Positions 58,320 through 64,000 of a stretch of DNA of 64,000 nt are shown here, one piece after another. The stretch lies in assembly GCA_032718565.1 (NCBI GenBank), contig JAVGVS010000769.1, positions 44,609 to 108,608 of the forward strand, given 5' to 3'. The stretch's first letter is position 1; each line of letters begins with the position of its first letter. Below the pieces are notes generated by a model. It worked only from the letters and a program-made list of their open reading frames with translations. It had not been told where the DNA came from and did not search any database. Origin of the DNA: Distichodus sexfasciatus (taxonomy: Eukaryota > Chordata > Actinopteri > Characiformes > Distichodontidae). The position numbers and the translations under genes were made by a program.

Positions 58320-59550
58320 ATTTGGTGCAGCTCAGAATAATTTTTTCAAAGTTATAGCAGTTTAAGCCAATTTTGCCACTTTCACAGTAGCTTATTGGCT
58401 TGTCTTAGCCCCAGCATTGTGAAATAGCAAAAAAGCACTCTGCTGATTCATTTGATATATCAATTACATGGATTGGCCAAAAGACCGAGGATGAGTTCGC
58501 AAGAGTTTGTTTTTTAATCTACGCAAGTTAGCGTAAAAAGTTGTGAAAAAAATGACACAGTCCCAATTGAGAAGTTGTTTGATTGTACTTAAGGAGTGTA
58601 AAACATGAAGAGATTTTATTTTAGGCTACATGGTCCTGGAGTAATAGGCCAAATCGCATTTGCCTTTGCTGTAGCGCCCCCCATGGGCCAATCAAGACGA
58701 AACTTGGCAGATGTGGTAAGAGTCGAGGTCTTTGCAAAGCTATGTAATTTCAGCCTGATACAATGTTTTTAAGTAAATGAAAAAGCAACTTCAATTTCAT
58801 TGGCTAATAGCTGCCATGTTTGTTAACGTAACGTAGTTTTGTCAATTGTAGGTCATCAGGAGGTTGCCTAGATGAAGTATAGAAACTTTCAGCTGATTCC
58901 ATCATACGGTTCTTGAGATATAAATATGTAGCATTTATAGTGCCCCTATTGGTCTATTAGCGCCATTTTTGTCTATCATCCACAGAATCCTGCTTCCATC
59001 AATAATCTGAAGTTTAAAGCAGCTCGGTCAAAGCATTCCAAAGTTACAGCGGTGAAAGCAAAATTGGCCACTCCCTGTAGCATTTGATTGCCATGTCATA
59101 GCTGCAGCATCAAGAAATCGCAAACAAAAGCTCTCTGTTACAATGTCAGGCTCAGTCCACAGATTCTTTTGACAGTCCACATGCCCTGATTTGACCAAAA
59201 TCCTAGGAGGAGTACAAAAAAGTTAATTTAGCAAATTATGCAAATTAGCAAAAAATCTAATTAGTCTAAATAGTCCCAATTTGAAAGTTGTTTAGTTTCA
59301 GCCAAAGAGTAAGAATCAAGTTGAATTTTAAAAATTGACCTCAGCAGTCACAAGATCTAGACCTTAATGTGTCCGCCTTCGCTGTAGCGCCCCCTATTGG
59401 CTGATTTGGCTGTCAGCATGTGCCTGAGTAGCAGGAGGGAGTACTACCTAACCACCCAGTTTCAAGTTTCAATGGCTTATGGTTTAGGCTGCACAATGCG
59501 TTTTAAGGCAGAAAAAAAAAAATAAAAAATAAAAAACTGAGCAATGAGCA
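58320..59550. repeat. dispersed repeat with recurring TGTAGCGCCCCC(T/C)ATTGG core
   Basis: GCTGTAGCGCCCCCCATGGG near 58668 and GCTGTAGCGCCCCCTATTGG near 59380, with related CATGTTTGTTAACG, GTGCCCCTATTGGTCTATTA and GCAAATTAGCAA blocks around them. I know this wording from fish repeats but cannot name the family. Confidence 0.5.
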
Positions 59551-60906
59551 AAAACAATAGGGTTCACCACACTGCGTGCTTGGAACCCTAAAAAAACCCC
59601 TGAGCAATGAGCAAAAACAATAGGGTTCCCCGCACTGTGCTTGGAACCCTAAATATAACTGCAAGCAGTGATTACGGGGGCCATGCAGTTTGCAGTTTTA
59701 TCAGGTTTAGACGAATCGAAGTGTAAAGATGTTGAAAAATGACACATTTCATCCTTTCATCTAGGGTGCTACAGTTCAAAACTTATTAGGCAAAACGCAA
59801 AATAGTTTATTATGGCGCCACCAACTGGCAGAGTAGTGGGTGGGGTCCTGGACGTACCTGCCAAATTTCAAAGCTGTAGCCCACCCAGAGCCGGATTTCT
59901 ATGACACTCGGTGTGTGGCTTTGCAGTCCTATGCCAAGCCCAGCACATTTATTTGCATATTACAGCGATACGAAGACATAAATGAAAAATATGCTCTATT
60001 ATAATTAAAGAAGAGTGTCTTGGGATTCAAATGATACCAGTTGCATGCAGATAGGATAAAAATCCAGGGACTAGTTCGCAAAAGATGGTTTTGCATATTA
60101 TGCAAATTAGCAAGAAATCCAGTAGACGGAAATAGATGTGAGGGTCGATAAAGATTCAGCTTGACCCAAGGACTAAGATGGTGTAAGATTTTTGAGAATT
60201 GGAGCTACAGTTCAAAAGTTAGGAGGCAAAATGCAAATTGTTTAGGAAAAAAGCAAAATAGCTTATTATATCACCACCAACAGGAATAGTGGTGCGATTT
60301 TTTTTGCCTGAGTAGTGGGTGGGGTACTGGACCTAGCTGCCAAATTTCAAAGCTGTAGGTTTTACAGTTTTTTCTCCACAACGCGCTTTGAGGCAGAAAA
60401 ACAATAATAAAAAAATAAATTAAAAAAATCAGCATGATTTCAATTGGGTTCCATGCAGTGCTGCATGGCCCCTTAATAATAAAAAAATAAAAATCTGCAC
60501 AAAAACAATAGGGCTCCTGCAGTTGCACTGCATGGACCCTAATAATTAGAAAAACCCCAACGAAAACAAGAGGGTTCCATAGCACTTCGTGCTTGGACCC
60601 CTAATAATAACAAAAAGAAATTTGAGCAAAAACAATAGGGTTCCAGCACTGCGTGCCTGGAAGCCTAATAATAAAAACGAATCCGCGCAAAAACAATAGG
60701 GTTCCCGGACTGCGTGCTTGGAAGCTTAATTAGAGCAAAAACAATAGGGTTCCCGCACTGCATGCTTGGAACCCTAATAATAACTTTTTAAAAAATCAGC
60801 ATGATTACAATAGGGTTCCATGCAGCGTTCCACTGCATGGCCCCCTAAAAAGAATCAGCACGATTACAATAGGGTTCCATGCAGCGTTCCACTGCATGGC
60901 CCCCTA
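59551..60906. repeat. array of about ten CAATAGGGTTCC hairpin units
   Basis: Units near 59556, 59618, 60439, 60506, 60567, 60632, 60693, 60740, 60809 and 60868. Each has AGGGTTCC...GGAACCCT-type self-complementary ends, A-rich linkers (AATAATAA, AGCAAAAA) and one of two loops: GCACTGCGTGCTT or ATGCAGCGTTCCACTGCAT. Between 59660 and 60430 lies longer repeat sequence with AAATTTCAAAGCTGTAG twice and ATTATGCAAATTAGCAA. Confidence 0.75.
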
Positions 60907-60985
60907 AATATATTTGAAACCACAAGGTTCTCATATGAGATTAGAACCTGGTTCTTCTGAGTGTTAACATATGCTAGTGTCCACT

Positions 60986-61448
60986 AGAGGTGTGAATTGT
61001 CACTGGTCTCACGATTCAATTTGATTACGATTATCAGGTCAGCGATTCGATTCGATTCGATATCTCGATGCATCGCGATCCATCACGATGCAGCCCATCA
61101 TTTTTTATGCATTACTTCTTATTGTTTTCAAATACAAATACAAGTAGTGAGATGTTAGCTCCCTTATCTGTCCCTAATTCAATATAAACACAGATGCTAG
61201 ATTTGGAAAAAGGTAAAGTAACCAAGGCCTTTGTAACACTACCATAAATGTTACAATGGTATGTTACCATTTTGGCAGTTTACCTGTGTAGTATTCTGAC
61301 ACTCGTCTGCAAGCTGTTTAAGGATTACAAATAATATAATAAGTATGTCAACCTTATTATAACCTATAATAAGAGGATCAACAAAGCACGAAACGTAATG
61401 GATGATTATGCAGATACTATTAAAGTTTAATTCTGGGCCATCAGTCTT

Positions 61449-61482
<34 letters not shown>

Positions 61483-62233
61483 GATGGAGCTATAAAACCT
61501 GCTTCAGCATCCCAATGATGTGCCTCGCTGCAGTCTGTAACTGCATCTGTATGTTGAATTGGGGACAGACAAGTGGGTAAGGGGGGCCATTGATTGCGTG
61601 CTTATTAAACGTGTAAGACCTAACTATTTAATTATAATTATAAGGTCGATAAACTATAACTTGCGTTTAACCTACCTGCCGCTGTTCCTCTTCCTCCGTC
61701 ATCTTTGGTTTTTCTGTGAAAACTGTCTGTAGTGTGCAGTCAATCACAAGACCTGGAGCCATCGGCCAATAGGATTCGCAGGCAGAAACTGCTAAAACAC
61801 CGCCCCTTTCAAACCCGCCACGTAGAGATCTCACTCGAACAAAAAACCGCTCGTCGATAATTTAATTCGCGTGCGAAGACATTTAACACATCGAGAGGAA
61901 AAAAGACATTCGAGAGAGGAAAAATACAGTTTGCGCGCAATATTATATTATTACGCGATATTTTCTCCCTCCGCCATTCTCGGCTGCCGCGCATGCGGTG
62001 AGTGCCCTCAGTGAGATGAGAGTTACTTCTACCCGGAGCAGTGCTGTACTCACATCAGGCAGCCACAGTCGCTACCGAAACTACTTTTTAACTAGAATTT
62101 TTATGCCGCCACCAGAAAATCACCAAACAATCTCATTATTATACTATCGATTATGCCCTGCCACTGCATCGATGCAGAATTGTCCGCGTCTGCATCGCGA
62201 TGCATCGATTATATGATTAATTTCAACACCCCT
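60986..62233. mobile_element. 1.25-kb inverted-repeat element carrying the shared MTEEEEQRQ module
   Basis: Left end AGAGGTGTGAATTG, inverse of right end AGGGGTGTTGAAATT, each followed inward by GATGCATCG-rich sequence (61060-61100 and 62160-62215). AGTGTCCACT occurs immediately before (60976-60985) and after (62234-62243), a target duplication inside the surrounding tandem unit. 61559-61950 matches the centre and one arm of the elements at 5151 and 11534. Confidence 0.75.
61449..61482. repeat. GT microsatellite
   Basis: About 15 GT units within the element at 60986-62233. Confidence 0.85.
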
Positions 62234-62502
62234 AGTGTCCACTATTCCATATTGTCTTCTAGGTTTAAAAGAAAATGAAAGGTAATGGTAATGGATGGTT
62301 TTTAAAGGAAGTAGAACATGAAAAGGGAGCCAAGTAAGATTCAAACCAGGGTCTCAGAGATACACAGAGAAGGTGGTATCCTATTTTGCCACTTGGTTGG
62401 CGACTGAAACCTGGTTATGGAGGATTATTGTCCCTAATTAATTTGAAAGTAAAAAATAACTTTATATTTGAATGGACTGTGAACTGGAAGAGATTAGTGG
62501 GG

Positions 62503-62593
62503 AAGGGTTAAGGTCAGGTTAGGTTAGGGTTAGTGTAAGCGTTAGGGTTAGTGTTTAGGGTTAGGGGTAAGGGGTTAGAGTTAGGGTTAGTAC
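62503..62593. repeat. degenerate telomere-like TTAGGG stretch
   Basis: GGTTAGGTTAGGGTTAGTGT, CGTTAGGGTTAGTGTTTAGG and GGGTTAGAGTTAGGGTTAG variants over about 90 bp. A short inverse (CCTAACCTAACCCTAACCCT) lies at 63192-63217. Confidence 0.7.
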
Positions 62594-62599
62594 TAGCAC

Positions 62600-64000
62600 T
62601 AGATTTAAGAGAGTGATAAACTCTAATTGGTGCACGGGCCAGAAAGTACAAATAATAAAAAAAAATAATTTAGGAAATTGATAAATATAAGAATTATAAT
62701 TAATGAATCTGGACAGATTGAAAAGAAACAGAATAACATACAACTGTGAGAAAAGTGACCAGCCAAAATCAAGTGATAAATTCATTTGAAACCACATGGT
62801 CCTCAGGAGAGATTTGAACGGGGGTCTTCTGATTGTTAACCCATGCTAGGGCCCACTACACCATTCTGTCTTGGTAGGTTGCGGTTAGATTCAACAGAGT
62901 GATGTACTCAAATTGGTGCATGGGCCACATGCTAGAAACAATAAAAAATGAATAAGTAAAGGAAATTGACAAATATAAGGATTATAAATTGAAGAGAGTG
63001 ATATACTCTAATTGGTGCATGGGCGAGAAGGTACAAATAATAATAATAATAATAAATATAAGTACAGTAAATTGGAAAATATTAGCATTATAATTAATGA
63101 ATCTGGCCAGATTGAAAAGTAACATAAGAACATGCAACTGTGAGAAAAGTGATCAGCCAAAATCAAGCAATAAATACATTTGAAGCCACAACCCTAGCCC
63201 TAACCTAACCCTAACCCTAGAATATACAACAGTGAGAAAAGTGAACAGCCAAAATCAAGCAATAAATACATTTGAAGCCACAAGTGTCTCTGATGAGATT
63301 TGAACCTGGGTTTTTTGATTGTTAACAAATGCTAGTGTCCAATAGAGTATTCGATCTTACAGGGTTGGGTTGGGATTAGATTTAAGAGAGCGATATACTC
63401 TAATTGGTGCATGGGCCAGAGGGTACAAATAATAATAAAAAAAATAATAATAAGTACAGGAAATTGATAAATATAGGGATTATAATTAATGAATCTGGAC
63501 AGATTGAAAAGTAACATAAATTCTTATGTTACTTTTCAATCTGTCCAGATTCATTAATTATAATCATTAATTATAATACAACTGAGAGAAAATTGACCAG
63601 CCAAAATGAAGCAATAAATACATTTGAAGCCACAAGGATCTCACATGAGATTTGAACCTTGGTCTGCTGAGTGGTAACCCATGCTAGTGCCCACTACACA
63701 ATCGTGTCTTGGTGGGTTGGGTTTAGATTCAAGAGAGTGATGTTCCCTAATTGGTGCATGGGCCACACGTTAGAAACAATAAAAAAAATGAATAAGTAAA
63801 GGAAATTGACAAGTAAAAGGATTATAAATTGAGGAGAGTGATATACTCTAATTGTTGCACAGGCCAGAAGGTACAAATAATTATAAACATGTACAAGTAC
63901 AGGAAATTGATAAATATAAGCATTATAGTAAATGAACCTTGCCAAATTGAAAAGTAACATAAGAATATGCAACTGTGAGAAACGTGACCAGCCAAAATCA
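62600..64000. repeat. tandem array, unit about 350-400 bp, with tRNA-like block, running off the window
   Basis: GCCAAAATCAAG(C/T)(A/G)ATAAAT recurs near 62763, 63157, 63249, 63601 and 63991 (cut by the edge). Each full unit has CATTTGAAGCCACA, then GAGATTTGAACC(T/G)GG, then CCCATGCTAGTGCCCACTAC, then CTCTAATTGGTGCATGGGCC, then GAATCTGGACAGATTGAAAA. The minus strand of the second and third blocks looks tRNA-like (B box GGTTCAAATCT). A partial unit at 60907-60985 and 62234-62260 is split by the element above. Confidence 0.75.
63478..63565. repeat. perfect 42-bp inverted repeat with 4-nt spacer
   Basis: Left arm 63478-63519, spacer ATTC, right arm 63524-63565. The left arm is the array's own unit end; the right arm is its exact inverse, not found in the other units. 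Confidence 0.9.

Noticed and set aside
60440..60906. CRISPR-like array of short repeats and spacers
   Set aside because: Eukaryotic context, palindromic units with A-rich linkers and variable spacing; not direct repeats with unique spacers.
62503..62593. Chromosome end (telomere)
   Set aside because: Degenerate, short, and followed by more than 1.4 kb of other repeat sequence.

Overview
This is vertebrate nuclear DNA, almost certainly from a teleost fish. Three genes with ordinary GT-AG introns can be reconstructed exon by exon: mark3 (+, first coding exon lies before the window), ckb (-, complete) and trmt61a (+, complete). MARK3-CKB-TRMT61A is the order I know from human chromosome 14q32, so this is a conserved syntenic block and the order supports MARK3 over its paralogues. 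The repeats are of fish type: tRNA-derived SINEs, many short hAT-like elements with 8-bp target duplications, and GT/TA/CT microsatellites. The species, and whether these are 'a' or 'b' teleost duplicates, cannot be settled from the sequence.

Layout. 1-3660 is mark3 intron 1. 3661-29421 holds 14 constitutive mark3 coding exons plus a final exon. Near the 3' end are three optional exons (a 27-nt microexon, a 110-nt exon and a 45-nt exon). The introns carry SINEs and hAT-like elements, one nested inside another. 29422-30860 is the mark3 3' flank, which meets the ckb 3' end tail to tail. 31031-34623 is ckb (seven coding exons, 381 residues), with an untranslated first exon near 35396-35485 and a TATA/CCAAT promoter. 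trmt61a runs head to head from ckb: probable untranslated first exon ending near 36087, then coding exons 37621-37951, 39432-39698 and 45464-45795 (309 residues) and a polyadenylation signal at 46067. From 46.1 kb to the end I find no gene. This part is unique-looking DNA followed from about 58 kb by dense repeats: a hairpin-rich CAATAGGGTTCC family, a 1.25-kb inverted-repeat element, and a tandem array with tRNA-like blocks and TTAGGG-like stretches that runs off the right edge.

The genes do not form a pathway. MARK3 is a polarity and microtubule-regulating Ser/Thr kinase, CKB is the cytosolic brain-type creatine kinase, and TRMT61A is the catalytic subunit of the tRNA m1A58 methyltransferase.

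The most interesting signals are: (1) the last mark3 exon is open in two frames; including both the 110-nt and 45-nt exons (155 nt) switches the frame and replaces the KA1 domain with a 29-residue tail; (2) three inverted-repeat elements with two kinds of termini share an internal module with a preserved start codon followed at once by a splice-donor-like GTAGGT; (3) the array of about ten CAATAGGGTTCC hairpins; (4) a perfect 42-bp palindrome with a 4-nt spacer in the terminal tandem array.
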